Source: an uncultured Clostridia bacterium (GTDB lineage Bacteria; Bacillota; Clostridia; TANB77; CAG-465). From it: a DNA stretch of 44,193 bases. The position numbers and the translations under genes were made by a program. The notes beneath the pieces were generated by a model that was not told the origin of the DNA, ran no database searches, and saw only the letters and a list, made by a program, of their open reading frames with translations. This document shows, in pieces, positions 8,707 to 16,536 of the stretch; within the stretch, counting starts at the first letter, position 1; each line of letters begins with the position of its first letter. The stretch is from assembly GCA_948562205.1 (NCBI GenBank), contig CAOYAN010000016.1, positions 1 to 44,193 of the forward strand, given 5' to 3'.

Positions 8707-9315
8707 TTATATTTTTCTAAATAATCCAATAACTTTTCCTACAACTTCGACACTATTTGTTATAATTGGTTCCATAGTATCATTTTCTGGTTGAAGTCTT
8801 ATAAAATTCTTTTCCCTATAATATGTCTTTACTGTTGCTTCTCCATCTATCATAGCAACTATTATTTGTCCATTTCTTGCAATCTTTTGTTTTGATACAA
8901 TTATATAGTCTCCATCATTTATACCAGCATTAATCATACTCTCGCCTTGTACTTTTAATATAAATACATCATTTTCTAATGCACTTTTTTTAAAGAAACT
9001 CTCTCCTATTGACAAATAATCTTCTATATTTTCTTGTGCAAGTATAGGTTCACCTGCAGCAACTTTACCAACAATAGGTAAAGCAATTGTTGATTCTGTT
9101 CCAACAATTTTTATAGCTCTTGTTTTTAAATCTTTTTTTGAAATATAACCTTTTTCTGCAAGTCTCCAAATATATTGATGTGCTGAAGAAGTTGATTTAA
9201 AGCCTAGTGCTGAACATATCTCTCTTACTGATGGTGGATAACCTGTATGTTTTATTTGTTTCTTTATATATTCAAAAACTCTTTCTTCTTGAGCATTTAA
9301 TCTAGTATCATTCAT
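8707..9315 (-). CDS. lexA: LexA repressor
   Basis: SOS repressor: winged-helix DNA-binding domain plus self-cleaving S24 peptidase domain. Seen: the N-terminal HTH (YPPSVREICSALGFKSTSSAHQY), the cleavage site Ala-Gly in VAAGEP, the catalytic Ser in GESMINAGI and the catalytic Lys in GEATVKTYYRE. Length 202 is normal. The promoter at 9351-9379 carries palindromic sequence overlapping -35 and spacer, consistent with autoregulation. uvrB, an SOS gene in many bacteria, is at the other end of the window. Confidence 0.96.
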   Translation of the reverse strand: MNDTRLNAQEERVFEYIKKQIKHTGYPPSVREICSALGFKSTSSAHQYIWRLAEKGYISKKDLKTRAIKIVGTESTIALPIVGKVAAGEPILAQENIEDYLSIGESFFKKSALENDVFILKVQGESMINAGINDGDYIIVSKQKIARNGQIIVAMIDGEATVKTYYREKNFIRLQPENDTMEPIITNSVEVVGKVIGLFRKI

Positions 9316-9350
9316 ATATAATTTCCCCTTTCAAACTAAAACTTAAAAAA

Positions 9351-9389
9351 ATTATATCATACAAATATTTGTTTGTCAAACATAGGTTT
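9351..9389 (-). promoter_or_regulatory. lexA promoter with operator-like palindromes
   Basis: On the minus strand TTGACA (9379-9374), 17 bp, TATAAT (9356-9351). Two palindromes overlap it: AAACATAGGTTT (9378-9389), resembling a degenerate GAAC-N4-GTTC LexA box, and the perfect 12-bp ACAAATATTTGT (9361-9372) inside the spacer. The promoter is clear; LexA binding is inference. Confidence 0.7.
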
Positions 9390-9430
9390 ATTTTTTATTA
9401 TTATTTTTAATTTTATATTATGTATTCTAT

Positions 9431-9459
9431 TTGACATACATATTTTAGCGTGATATAAT
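9431..9459 (+). promoter_or_regulatory. promoter of the coiled-coil gene
   Basis: TTGACA (9431-9436), 17 bp, TATAAT (9454-9459) on the plus strand, divergent from lexA. The transcript would have a leader of roughly 115 bases before the ATG at 9583; I see no recognisable regulatory fold in it. Confidence 0.75.
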
Positions 9460-9582
9460 AGTTAAAATTTTTTTATGTTATATAATAAAATAATTATATA
9501 GAAAGGATTATATGTTATAAATTAAGAGAAATAATTATGGTCATTTTAGTTATATTAAAATAATTCTTGGGAGGTATAATCT

Positions 9583-10287
9583 ATGTTATTTTTTTCACAT
9601 TTAAAAAGAGTTAAAGCAAGAAGACTTCAAATAGCAGAACTTGATAAAGAAATTACAAGACTATATAATAGAAAGTCAGAACTAGATCTTAATATTCAAA
9701 AAAAAGAATTAGAACTTGAGAGTTTTGTTCGAGAAAAAGAAGACACAATAAAATATTTAGAAGAAAAATCTGGTAAAATAAGTTCATTTATTACAATAGA
9801 TGAACAAATCGATAATGCAAATCTTACTCTAGCATCTATAAATACAGAAATATCAGAAGCAAAGGATGAATTAGAAAAATTAAAAAAATTACTTTCAATT
9901 CTTCAAGAATGTGTAGATTATGATAAATTAAGAGAAAAATATAAAAATGATTTGAAAGACGCAATTGACAAAACTCTTAAAAAACTACTTGATACATATC
10001 CTAATATACAACCTGCTAAACTTAATATTTTAGATTGCTTTACTGGATTTTATGATAAAAAAATTAATTTTACAGATATAGAACTTACAGTAAATACTAA
10101 TCTAACTAAATTTGCTATAGAACATAGAATAGATGTAAATTTATATAAAGATTTAATGTATAATTTTAATGCTCCATGGGTTAAAAGATTTAATGAACTT
10201 AAATCAAAATACGAAAAACTTAATGTAGAGGCTTATGAAAATGAGCAATTATTTAATGGCTTTATTGTCTTAGTTGACAATAATTAA
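9583..10287 (+). CDS. coiled-coil protein of unknown function
   Basis: Not recognised. 234 residues with SD GGGAGGT. Residues ~10-135 are rich in Glu, Lys and Leu with heptad-like spacing (LDKEITRLYNRKSELDLN, KDELEKLKKLLSILQE), so a long coiled coil is likely. The C-terminal ~100 residues look globular and include DCFTGFYDKK and YNFNAPWVKRF. There is no signal peptide or membrane segment. It is monocistronic: its own promoter (9431-9459) and a terminator shared with convergent pfkA. It lies next to lexA, but nothing in the sequence links it to SOS. Confidence 0.8.
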   Translation: MLFFSHLKRVKARRLQIAELDKEITRLYNRKSELDLNIQKKELELESFVREKEDTIKYLEEKSGKISSFITIDEQIDNANLTLASINTEISEAKDELEKLKKLLSILQECVDYDKLREKYKNDLKDAIDKTLKKLLDTYPNIQPAKLNILDCFTGFYDKKINFTDIELTVNTNLTKFAIEHRIDVNLYKDLMYNFNAPWVKRFNELKSKYEKLNVEAYENEQLFNGFIVLVDNN

Positions 10288-10299
10288 AAGACTATCAAA

Positions 10300-10334
10300 T
10301 TAATAAGTCGTGGAAAATTCCCACGGCTTATTAA
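10300..10334. terminator. bidirectional terminator
   Basis: Stem TTAATAAGTCGTGG / CCACGGCTTATTAA (one G-T pair) between the convergent coiled-coil gene and pfkA. A/T runs on both sides suit termination in either direction. Confidence 0.85.
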
Positions 10335-10356
10335 TTTTAGTAATAGTAAGATATTA

Positions 10357-11433
10357 TTATATTCCAAAACTTATTCCCATTCCCTTAGCAGCTCTACAAA
10401 TATCATTATCTTCCAAATCTAAAAGTCTAGGTTCTCTAGTTTTAGGAAATCTAGTTTTTATAAGTGTACTTTCTTTTGCACCTATTATATATCCAGTTTT
10501 ATCATCTGCGAGTAAATTTACTGCATAATTTCCAAGTCTTGCACCAAGTAGAATATCTGCAGTATTTGCCTCTCCACCTCTTTGTAAATGACCAAGTACC
10601 ATAGGTCTTGCCTCATAACCTGTCTTTTCCTCAATTTGAAATGCAAGCTTTGCAGCAATTCCACCATATCTTTTTTGTTCAAAACTATCAGTTACAATTC
10701 TTGCAATAGTCTCCTCTTTACCTTTTTCTTTACATGCTTCAGAAGCTGCAATTATAACATATCTTTTACCTGACTCCATTATTTTTTTAACTTCATTGCA
10801 TACAACTTCTAAATCATAGTCTTGTTCTGGTAAAAGAATTATATCAGCTCCTGCTGCAAAACCAGAATATAAAGTAAGATATCCAGATGTTCTACCCATT
10901 ATCTCAACTACCATTACACGCCTGTGAGAATATGCTGTACTTTTTAATTTCCTTATAGCCTGCACTGAATTTTCAACTGCTGTTTCAAATCCTATAGTTG
11001 GATCACTAGCAGACATATCATTGTCTATTGTTTTAGGTATCCCTATAACTGGCATACCTGCCTCATTTATTACTCTAGCAGAATCTAATGTACCATCTCC
11101 GCCAACAATAATCATACCCTCAACACCAATTTTTCTTAAAGCATTAATTGATTCTTCTACTCTATCTTCATACTCATCTTTTTTATCTTTTACTGGATAA
11201 TGGAAAGGACATTCTTTATTAGAAGATCCAAGAATAGTTCCACCTTCTTTTTCAATATCATATACATCATGTTTTGTTAATTCTTTATATCTTTTTTCAA
11301 CAAAACCTATATATCCATCCATTATACCTATAACTTTTATTCCCTTATTAGTTGCAGACATTACTACAGCTTTTATAACACTATTTAGACCACAGCAATC
11401 TCCACCTGCAGTCATTATTGCAATTTTTTTCAT
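10357..11433 (-). CDS. pfkA: 6-phosphofructokinase (mixed-substrate type signature)
   Basis: Glycolytic phosphorylation of fructose 6-phosphate. Seen: TAGGDCCGLN at the nucleotide site, GGDGTLDSA, PKTIDND with the catalytic Asp, MGRTSGYLTL and GHLQRGG. E. coli PfkA has Gly at the residue where this protein has Lys (PKTIDND, equivalent of Gly124). Within the PFK superfamily, Lys there combined with Gly in GGDG is found in the group III ('mixed-substrate') enzymes, some of which use ATP and some PPi. The GGDG glycine favours ATP. AGGAGG abuts an upstream ATG, so the ATG at 11433 is the better start (358 aa). It is the last gene of the rpe-alkD / mtn / pfkA run. Confidence 0.92.
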   Translation of the reverse strand: MKKIAIMTAGGDCCGLNSVIKAVVMSATNKGIKVIGIMDGYIGFVEKRYKELTKHDVYDIEKEGGTILGSSNKECPFHYPVKDKKDEYEDRVEESINALRKIGVEGMIIVGGDGTLDSARVINEAGMPVIGIPKTIDNDMSASDPTIGFETAVENSVQAIRKLKSTAYSHRRVMVVEIMGRTSGYLTLYSGFAAGADIILLPEQDYDLEVVCNEVKKIMESGKRYVIIAASEACKEKGKEETIARIVTDSFEQKRYGGIAAKLAFQIEEKTGYEARPMVLGHLQRGGEANTADILLGARLGNYAVNLLADDKTGYIIGAKESTLIKTRFPKTREPRLLDLEDNDICRAAKGMGISFGI

Positions 11434-11456
11434 ATTTATCATTCCTCCTATATATT

Positions 11457-12140
11457 TTAAGCATTTATTAATTTTATATAATCACATATTATTTTATCTA
11501 ATTTATCTAAAGCAATATTTAAAAATTCTCTATACTCCATATTGCTACAAGTATCTGATATAGCCCTAATTGCACTAAATGGTATACTATTTAAATTACA
11601 TACATGACATATACTTGCTGTCTCCATATCAACTGCAATTGCATTAAATTTATAATTTAACATATCTTTAATATTTTCATCAGATATAAATTTATCAGAA
11701 GATGCAATAGTACCTAAAGTAGCTCTTCCATATTTATTTGATATATCATATAATTTTTTAGATATAGTCTTATCACATTCCATATTTACTTTATTTACTC
11801 CAAACACATATCCTAGATCATATCCAAGTATTGTGGTATCTAAATCAAATTCTACTGTACTAGTTGCAATAGCAATATCACAAATATTTAAATCTTCTTC
11901 TACTGCCCCTGCAACACCAATATTTATTATACATGATACATTAAATTTAGAAATTAAAAGCTCGGCTCCAACAGCAGCATTTACTTTACCTTCAAAACAA
12001 TTACAAATTACAACTTCTGTTTTATCAATCATTCCAGTATAAAAATTCATAGAAGCTATTTTTTCTACTGTAATATTTTCTAATCTTTCTTTTAATTTTT
12101 TTATTTCTATGTCCATTGCACCTATTATTCCAATACTCAT
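11457..12140 (-). CDS. mtn: 5'-methylthioadenosine/S-adenosylhomocysteine nucleosidase
   Basis: Hydrolyses the glycosidic bond of MTA and SAH in the methionine salvage and activated-methyl cycles. It starts MSIGIIGAMDIEI, placing a Glu at position 12 as in the E. coli enzyme, and has VDMETASICHV and RAISDTCS holding the other expected Glu and catalytic Asp. About 227 residues, normal. The frame extends 12 bases further to a GTG that overlaps the preceding stop, but GAGG lies just before the ATG at 12140. The 4-base-scale spacing to the preceding rpe-alkD gene suggests translational coupling. Confidence 0.94.
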   Translation of the reverse strand: MSIGIIGAMDIEIKKLKERLENITVEKIASMNFYTGMIDKTEVVICNCFEGKVNAAVGAELLISKFNVSCIINIGVAGAVEEDLNICDIAIATSTVEFDLDTTILGYDLGYVFGVNKVNMECDKTISKKLYDISNKYGRATLGTIASSDKFISDENIKDMLNYKFNAIAVDMETASICHVCNLNSIPFSAIRAISDTCSNMEYREFLNIALDKLDKIICDYIKLINA

Positions 12141-12148
12141 ATTATTCC

Positions 12149-13594
12149 TCACTTTACTAATTTTACAATATTTTTTTCTTCCTTTGTCATTTTTTCACAT
12201 GCATATGATAATAAGATATTTGGTAATTTTTTTATTTTATTATTTTCCTTTAAATAATTAATTACAATTTCTGGTTTAACTTTATATAGTTCTCTTAATA
12301 CCCAACCTGAAGCTTTTTGAAATAGATGATAATCTTCATATAATACTTTATCTATTACCCATAAAGTAAGTTTATCGTCACCATTTTTAGCAAATTGTAA
12401 CATTGAAACAATACCTACTCTTTTTTTCCAAGTATTAGTACTCTTCAAATACTCATTTAATTTATCTTTTCTTTTTTTATCTGAATTTAAATTTTCTAAA
12501 TACCTAGCAGTAATATTTGGAGCAACCTCATCGGTAAGATCCCAATTATTTACAAACTCAATATTTTCTTCTATATATGTATTAATTTCATTTATTATAC
12601 TAATATTTCTTTCTACATCTACTTTTTTTACAATATTTTTAATGCATTCTTTTACTTTATTACTAAGGCAAAATATAGCAAATCTTCTACACTCATGATA
12701 ATTTGAAGATATATAATCATCCAAAATATTATAATTTACGTACCTATACCATTTATTTGAAAGTCTTCTAATATTTGGAACATTAATTCCAATCATTTCA
12801 TCACTTTCTGCGTAACCACCTGGTACTATTTGAAGTATTGTTTTCTCAAACTTCATATTTATATCTTTTGGTAATTCTTCTATATCCTTCTTAATACTTA
12901 AACTAACTATTTTATCATATAATTTTTCTTTTTCTAATCTGACAAGATATGTACCCATTACAAAACTATCTACGCCAATTCTTAAAGGTTCTTCTAAAGT
13001 TTTAATATTTACTCCACCATCTATTTGTATAATATGGGACGTAAATACTCTCCTTGCCTCTTTAATTTTTTCATTCATTTTATTTATATACTTCTGTCCA
13101 CCAAATCCTGGCTCTACTGTCATTACAAGTAACTTACTAAATTTATTTTTATATTTTAGTATTTCCTCTATATTTGTATCTGGTTTTATCGCAATACCAA
13201 TAGTTAAATTTCTAGATTTTTCTTTTAATAATTTATCTTTTCTTTTATTCAAATAATTTAGTGTTTTTTCAAAATTTTCTATTTCATAATGTATAGTGAT
13301 ATCATCTGTACCATATAAAATAGCATTATCAATATATCTATCAATTAATGGCTCACTTACCATAAGATGTGTATCTGCATAAAATCCCATATCTTTTGCC
13401 ATTTTTATATATTTTAAATCAACTCCTAAGTTTTTAACAAATTTTTCATCCATAACATCAAAATGAATAATAACCTTAAACAATGATTCTTTTATTTTCA
13501 GTTTTTCTAATTTTTTATTTACTTCATTTAGATCCTCAAAAAATTTTGTTATATTCTCTGAGTTTAAAATAGAAATTGAAATATTTTTATCCAT
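12149..13594 (-). CDS. fusion: ribulose-phosphate 3-epimerase + AlkD-type DNA glycosylase
   Basis: A single 481-residue frame made of two enzymes. Residues ~1-230 are an Rpe-type TIM barrel: SIL at the N-terminus, HFDVMD and IDGGVN (the two catalytic Asp), HLM and TIHYE (metal histidines), VEPGFGGQKY (phosphate loop). Residues ~240-481 are a HEAT-repeat DNA alkylation repair (AlkD) domain: GINVPNIRRLSNKWYR, NNWDLTDEVAP (Trp and Asp of the base-excision site), TWKKRVGIVS (Arg) and KASGWVLRELYKVKPE. Both sets of key residues look intact, so both activities may be present. SD is GAGGTG. rpe normally follows rsgA in the rlmN-prpC-prkC-rsgA-rpe block, which matches its place here after the inserted beta-CASP gene. 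The fusion is not one I know. Confidence 0.88.
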   Translation of the reverse strand: MDKNISISILNSENITKFFEDLNEVNKKLEKLKIKESLFKVIIHFDVMDEKFVKNLGVDLKYIKMAKDMGFYADTHLMVSEPLIDRYIDNAILYGTDDITIHYEIENFEKTLNYLNKRKDKLLKEKSRNLTIGIAIKPDTNIEEILKYKNKFSKLLVMTVEPGFGGQKYINKMNEKIKEARRVFTSHIIQIDGGVNIKTLEEPLRIGVDSFVMGTYLVRLEKEKLYDKIVSLSIKKDIEELPKDINMKFEKTILQIVPGGYAESDEMIGINVPNIRRLSNKWYRYVNYNILDDYISSNYHECRRFAIFCLSNKVKECIKNIVKKVDVERNISIINEINTYIEENIEFVNNWDLTDEVAPNITARYLENLNSDKKRKDKLNEYLKSTNTWKKRVGIVSMLQFAKNGDDKLTLWVIDKVLYEDYHLFQKASGWVLRELYKVKPEIVINYLKENNKIKKLPNILLSYACEKMTKEEKNIVKLVK

Positions 13595-13620
13595 TTTTTC
13601 ACCTCAAAATATACATATAT

Positions 13621-13629
13621 ATTATACCA
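13621..13629 (-). promoter_or_regulatory. promoter of rpe-alkD / mtn / pfkA
   Basis: TGG-TATAAT on the minus strand (13629-13621), an extended -10. A TTGAAA lies 15 bp upstream of the -10, short of the ideal spacing. The ATG is 26 bases downstream. Confidence 0.55.
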
Positions 13630-13716
13630 AAGAAAGTAATTTTTCAAGTAATCATTTTAATTTATAATATAATTTGTCGAAAATTAAAAATATTTATACA
13701 AATTTTTAATTTTTTC

Positions 13717-13745
13717 TTGATATCTGATAGAAATCTTAGTATAAT
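13717..13745 (+). promoter_or_regulatory. promoter of the beta-CASP gene
   Basis: TTGATA (13717-13722), 17 bp, TATAAT (13740-13745); the start codon is 65 bases downstream. Confidence 0.8.
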
Positions 13746-13810
13746 TGTACTAATTTGATATATGATTTTTATATAATTATCAAAATGAATAAAGCTAGGA
13801 GGATTATTAC

Positions 13811-15337
13811 ATGGCTAAAGGACCTCGAATTACAATGGAAACTTTATATTCAGAAGTAACAGGATCAGCACATATTCTAAATATAAAGCGTCCAGGAAAT
13901 GTAACACGGAAAATTCTTATAGATTTTGGAGGATATCAAGAAGATAAATATAGCGTTTTAAACAATGTAGTAGAATTTGATCCAAGTGAAATAGACGCAG
14001 TGATTGTTACTCACACCCACATGGATCATATATTCAAATTACCTCTCTTATATGAAAATGGATATACTGGTGTGATTTATTGTAGCAAAATAACTGCTAA
14101 ATCTTTACCAATAGCACTAAAGAATTCACTTGAAATAATAGAGAAAGACTATCAGTTTGCTAAAAAGCATAGAAAAGATGCAAAACAAATTTTTACAAAA
14201 GACAATATTGATAATACAATAGCTAATATAGTCTCAGCAGAATATAATGAGAAAATTGAAATACTTCCAAACATTTTTATAACACTTCTTGGCAATGGTC
14301 ACCTATATGGTGCTTCATCTATCCAAATTGAAGTAAAATTTAAGAAATTAGACCCTATAAATGTACTTTTTACAAGTGACTATTATCCAACAAACGATTT
14401 ATTTGAAGTTGTACCATTTCCAGATTATGTATATAATCTTAAAAATTTATCTGTAGTAATTGAAAGTACTTATGGTACTACAAATCAAAAAGATATAGAA
14501 AAAAACTTTGATGAGTTAATTATTGAAGCAATACTAAAAAAACATTTTATACTTATTCCATCAATTGCTCAAGAAAGAATTGAACTTATACTACTTGCAC
14601 TAAAAAATATGCAGGATAAAAATTTACTTGATACAAAAATTCCAATATATGTTCACTCAAATCTTGGACTTGATTATCATAATTTGGTTTATAGAAAGAG
14701 CGATTGTATAGACTATATGCCAAAGAATTGTAAATTTGTCGGATATGGCGATTATGATACGGTTCTAAGTGATAGTAGCAAACCTAAGATTTTGATTGCA
14801 TCTTCTGGTATGCTAGACAATGGTAACATAGTCACTTATTTAAAATATGCTATCTCAGATCCAAATGCCACTATAATTCTTACTTGTTATCAAGGAAAAG
14901 GTACACGTGGATATCAAATCAAACATTCAAAACCAGGGGATGAAATAATTATTATGGGAAATAGACGTAAAAGATATTGCACTGTAAGGAGCACTGGTCA
15001 GTTTTCCAAACATATCAAGCAAGATGAAGCAATTTCGTTTTTAAATAAGTTTAATGATTTAAAAAATATCTTTATAACTCATGGAGAAACTAAGAAAAAA
15101 GAAGTTTTTAAATCAGTACTACAAAATGTATTTCCCGATAAAAATATTTTTATTATGAATAGAGAGACTGGATTTTTACTTTCCTCTATATATGAAGTAT
15201 CTTCTTACAAAACAAAGTTAAAGGATATTTCTTACTATAATAATTTTAGAAATACTATGGATTGCAATAGTTTAAAAAAGAGATTTAAAAAAATAACTAA
15301 AAAACGGCGCACAAATAAAAATTATAACTACCATTAA
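13811..15337 (+). CDS. metallo-beta-lactamase / beta-CASP family nuclease
   Basis: 508 residues. The N-terminal metallo-beta-lactamase fold has THTHMDH (HxHxDH zinc site, residues ~67-73), GNGHLYGASS and LFTSDYYP further metal ligands. The middle carries a beta-CASP domain with IASSGMLDNG (around residue 330) and IFITHGE near the end of the fold, as in the CPSF73/YSH1-like RNA-processing nucleases. RNA is the likely substrate, but this is family inference. The C-terminal ~35 residues are strongly basic (LKKRFKKITKKRRTNKN), perhaps a nucleic-acid-binding tail. It has its own promoter and interrupts the usual rsgA-rpe adjacency on the opposite strand, suggesting later insertion. Confidence 0.9.
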   Translation: MAKGPRITMETLYSEVTGSAHILNIKRPGNVTRKILIDFGGYQEDKYSVLNNVVEFDPSEIDAVIVTHTHMDHIFKLPLLYENGYTGVIYCSKITAKSLPIALKNSLEIIEKDYQFAKKHRKDAKQIFTKDNIDNTIANIVSAEYNEKIEILPNIFITLLGNGHLYGASSIQIEVKFKKLDPINVLFTSDYYPTNDLFEVVPFPDYVYNLKNLSVVIESTYGTTNQKDIEKNFDELIIEAILKKHFILIPSIAQERIELILLALKNMQDKNLLDTKIPIYVHSNLGLDYHNLVYRKSDCIDYMPKNCKFVGYGDYDTVLSDSSKPKILIASSGMLDNGNIVTYLKYAISDPNATIILTCYQGKGTRGYQIKHSKPGDEIIIMGNRRKRYCTVRSTGQFSKHIKQDEAISFLNKFNDLKNIFITHGETKKKEVFKSVLQNVFPDKNIFIMNRETGFLLSSIYEVSSYKTKLKDISYYNNFRNTMDCNSLKKRFKKITKKRRTNKNYNYH

Positions 15338-15377
15338 AATAGAAAAGACAGGAATTTTCCTGTCTTTATCTATTTTA
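15336..15377. terminator. bidirectional terminator, beta-CASP gene / rsgA
   Basis: AAAATAGAAAAGACAGGAA pairs with TCCTGTCTTTATCTATTTT with one bulge, between two convergent genes; A/T tracts flank both sides. It overlaps the rsgA stop codon. Confidence 0.85.
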
Positions 15378-16265
15378 TTTATATCTTCTATCATACTGTT
15401 CTTTTAATTTATTATAAATATATACATATCTATTATATCTATCTTTGTCGATTATTCCACTTACTACTTTTCTTTTAACATCACATACTTTACTATCCTC
15501 TATAACATGTGCACAATCCTCAAAATCGCAATTACATTTTTCAAATTCAACATAATAATTCTTAAGATTCTTATGTTCTACGTCATATAATTCATAACTA
15601 GAAAAGCCTGGTGTATCTAAAATATATGTATCATCACAAATAGTATATAATTCTACATGTTTTGTTGTATGCTTTCCTCTATTTGTTTTACTTCCTATCT
15701 TGCCTATTTCAATATCTTTTTTATTACCTATTATCATTTTTGTAATACTAGATTTTCCTACTCCTGAATTTCCTGAGAAAGCAGATACTTTACCTTTTAA
15801 TAATTCTTTTAATATATTAATAGAATTTTCATCATTTATACTCGTGTATACAACCTTTAAACCTATATTTTCATATACATTTTTTATATATTCTATTTCC
15901 CTATCATTTTCATATACAAGATCAATTTTATTTATACAAATTATAGGCTCAATATTTTTAGATAGGCAAAGTATAATCTCCTTATCAAGTAACATATAAT
16001 CAGGAAGTGGATCTTTTATAGATAAAACAATTATCATTTGATCAATATTTGCAACAGGTGGCCTTATAAAATAGTTTTTTCTCTCTAATACTTCACCTAT
16101 TACATATTTGTCATAAGTTTTCTTTACTTTAACTTTATCTCCAACTATAATATTACTTCTTTTTTTAGTATTTCCACTAGTAATACCATATATTTTTTCT
16201 ATACCATTTTCAAGTAAATATGTCCCCATTAATATTCTTGTAACTTTATAAATATTATCTTCCAT
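15375..16265 (-). CDS. rsgA: ribosome small-subunit-dependent GTPase RsgA
   Basis: Circularly permuted GTPase acting in 30S subunit maturation. Order seen: OB-fold N-terminus (residues ~1-65), then G4 (INKIDL), G1 (GNSGVGKSS), G3 (DTPGFSSYEL), and a C-terminal zinc domain with Cys and His ligands (CNCDFEDCAHVIEDSKVC). About 296 residues, normal. The frame extends to a TTG 18 bases upstream; the ATG at 16265 with a modest GAGAG is preferred. It follows prkC, separated by 250 bases that hold a candidate RNA and a promoter for this gene (16462-16490). Confidence 0.95.
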   Translation of the reverse strand: MEDNIYKVTRILMGTYLLENGIEKIYGITSGNTKKRSNIIVGDKVKVKKTYDKYVIGEVLERKNYFIRPPVANIDQMIIVLSIKDPLPDYMLLDKEIILCLSKNIEPIICINKIDLVYENDREIEYIKNVYENIGLKVVYTSINDENSINILKELLKGKVSAFSGNSGVGKSSITKMIIGNKKDIEIGKIGSKTNRGKHTTKHVELYTICDDTYILDTPGFSSYELYDVEHKNLKNYYVEFEKCNCDFEDCAHVIEDSKVCDVKRKVVSGIIDKDRYNRYVYIYNKLKEQYDRRYK

Positions 16266-16334
16266 AATCTCTCGTATAATCAATTATATAGAAATATTAA
16301 TCTATTTAATTGATTAATCCCTTTCTTTTAAATT

Positions 16335-16363
16335 TTGATATATTATACTTCGCGATGTATAAT
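16335..16363 (+). promoter_or_regulatory. promoter of candidate structured RNA
   Basis: TTGATA (16335-16340), 17 bp, TATAAT (16358-16363) on the plus strand. There is no plus-strand protein gene downstream; the next plus-strand features are the paired segments of the candidate RNA and its terminator. Confidence 0.65.
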
Positions 16364-16369
16364 ATACAT

Positions 16370-16487
16370 AATACACTGTGGATTTATTCCTATATTCTTA
16401 CAGCCATATTATGGACTGGTTTAAGGAGACCCAAACCACAGATTTCTCCTTAATACATATAATTTTATCAGAAAAATATATTTTTTA
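16370..16487 (+). ncRNA. candidate structured small RNA (~118 nt), class unknown
   Basis: Begins about 7 bases after a consensus -10 and ends at a hairpin plus U-run. Pairings seen: CTGTGG (16376-16381) with CCACAG (16436-16441), extended by TTT/AAA; TCCT (16388-16391) with AGGA (16424-16427); CAGCCAT (16401-16407) with ATGGACTG (16411-16418, one bulge). A competing perfect 9-bp repeat TTAAGGAGA (16421-16429) / TCTCCTTAA (16445-16453) overlaps the first helices, so a pseudoknot or a two-state fold is possible. The 3' end is a hairpin at 16457-16481 followed by U5. I do not recognise 6S, SRP, tmRNA or a known riboswitch. The minus strand has a promoter for rsgA too, so the structure could instead be an rsgA leader. 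Confidence 0.5.
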
Positions 16488-16490
16488 CAA
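16462..16490 (-). promoter_or_regulatory. promoter of rsgA
   Basis: On the minus strand TTGTAA (16490-16485), 17 bp, TAAAAT (16467-16462) with an extended TG. It would give rsgA a leader of roughly 190 nt running antisense through the candidate RNA. Confidence 0.55.
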
Positions 16491-16493
16491 GTG

Positions 16494-16527
16494 AAATAAC
16501 TGGTACTTTAAATTATACCAGCTATTT
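16494..16527 (-). terminator. hairpin after prkC
   Basis: AAATAACTGGTA (16494-16505) pairs with TACCAGCTATTT (16516-16527) with one mismatch, 10 bases after the prkC stop. The U-tract beyond is poor, so termination may be partial, allowing some read-through to rsgA. Confidence 0.65.
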
Positions 16528-16536
16528 ACCCATATT

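Noticed and set aside
16376..16441. Cobalamin riboswitch, because of AAGGAGACC resembling the B12 box
   Set aside because: Other conserved segments are missing and no plus-strand gene follows.
16425..16460. A 13-codon leader peptide on the minus strand (GTG after TTAAGGAG) with two Trp codons, suggesting attenuation of rsgA
   Set aside because: The downstream gene has no link to tryptophan and the same bases are better explained by RNA pairing.
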